Source: an uncultured Atopobiaceae bacterium (GTDB lineage Bacteria; Actinomycetota; Coriobacteriia; Coriobacteriales; Atopobiaceae). From it: 6,291 nt of DNA. The stretch is from contig CANPVI010000089.1 in NCBI GenBank assembly GCA_947581665.1, forward strand, positions 1 through 6,291, in the 5' to 3' direction. Within the stretch, counting starts at the first letter, position 1. The number at the start of each line of letters is the position of its first letter. Positions 5,955-6,291 of the stretch are shown in pieces. Under the pieces are notes generated by a model. The model was not told where the DNA came from. It worked only from the letters and a program-made list of their open reading frames with translations, and ran no database searches. A program made the position numbers and the translations under genes.

Positions 5955-5995
5955 AGTGAAGATCGGCAAGGATCGAAGGAAAGGAGCCCTACGGC

Positions 5996-6291
5996 ATGCA
6001 ACTGACAGAGCGTGAGCGCGAGAAGATGATGATCAGCCTCGCGGCCATGATCGCCGAAAGGCGCAAGGCAAAGGGGTTGAAGCTCAACCACCCCGAATCG
6101 GTGGCCCTCATCACCGACCACATCCTCGAGGGCGCCCGCGAGGGCAAGACCGTGGCCACCCTCATGCAGGACAGCCGTGAGGTGCTCACGGCCGATGACG
6201 TCATGGAAGGCGTGCCCGAGATGATCACCATGATCCAGGTGGAGGCCACCTTCCCCGACGGCACCAAGCTCGTCACCGTCCACAACCCCAT
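5996..6291 (+). CDS. ureA: Urease gamma subunit UreA, cut by the window edge
   Basis: This is the small structural subunit of nickel urease, which hydrolyses urea to ammonia and carbamate in the cytoplasm. The window shows 98 codons plus two bases. The sequence is canonical throughout: KGLKLNHPESVALI (26-39), HILEGAREGKTVATLM (42-57), DDVMEGVPEMI (67-77) and VEATFPDGTKLVTVHNP (82-98). A free-standing gamma subunit is about 100 residues and ends just after VHNPI, so this gene is either within a few codons of its stop or continues into a fused beta domain, as in Helicobacter UreA; the window cannot say. The ATG at 5996 has AAGGAG (5981-5986) 9 bases upstream, and the start MQLTERE matches the family's MxLTPRE. 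The gamma subunit carries no active-site ligands; those lie in UreC, expected to the right. Confidence 0.97.
   Translation, partial: MQLTEREREKMMISLAAMIAERRKAKGLKLNHPESVALITDHILEGAREGKTVATLMQDSREVLTADDVMEGVPEMITMIQVEATFPDGTKLVTVHNP

Overview
The window is GC-rich and carries seven plus-strand genes, all facing the same way and tightly packed. The set is a nickel-type ABC importer, an ammonium transporter, a UreI-type urea channel and the start of urease. The organism is probably a high-GC Gram-positive (Actinomycetota). A host-associated Coriobacteriia-like lineage is my guess. It rests on base composition, the lack of a signal peptide on the Amt protein, and the UreI/urease pairing; no taxonomic marker is present.

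Layout. Bases 1-217 are an unusual leader. Three tandem degenerate repeats (about 5-131) can each fold into a similar bulged hairpin. They are followed by two mutually exclusive hairpins (150-185 and 180-205), the second of which buries the only Shine-Dalgarno-like sequence of the first gene. Bases 218-3728 hold four coupled genes for an importer of the nickel/dipeptide class: two permeases (NikB-, NikC-like) and two ATPases (NikD-, NikE-like). Neighbouring genes overlap or are 4 bases apart. The NikD-like ATPase has a histidine-rich N-terminal arm (12 His in 28 residues), which fits nickel handling. No substrate-binding protein (NikA) lies in the window. Bases 3729-3931 are a gap with a locally AT-richer stretch and a perfect 8-bp hairpin. 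An Amt ammonium transporter follows (3932-5260), then a 157-base gap with inverted repeats, ureI (5418-5954), and the urease gamma subunit ureA (from 5996), cut by the window edge about where a free-standing gamma subunit would end.

How the genes fit together. Urease needs nickel (the ABC importer), urea (UreI) and a route for its product (Amt). All three transport functions sit directly ahead of urease on one strand, so this reads as the transport module of a urease cluster, with ureB/C and the accessory genes expected to the right. The UreI protein matches the core of the Helicobacter channel but has short outer loops and no periplasmic histidines, so it is probably not acid-gated.

The least explained part is the leader at 1-217. 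Its folding and regulatory role are inferred from base pairing by eye and are unproven.
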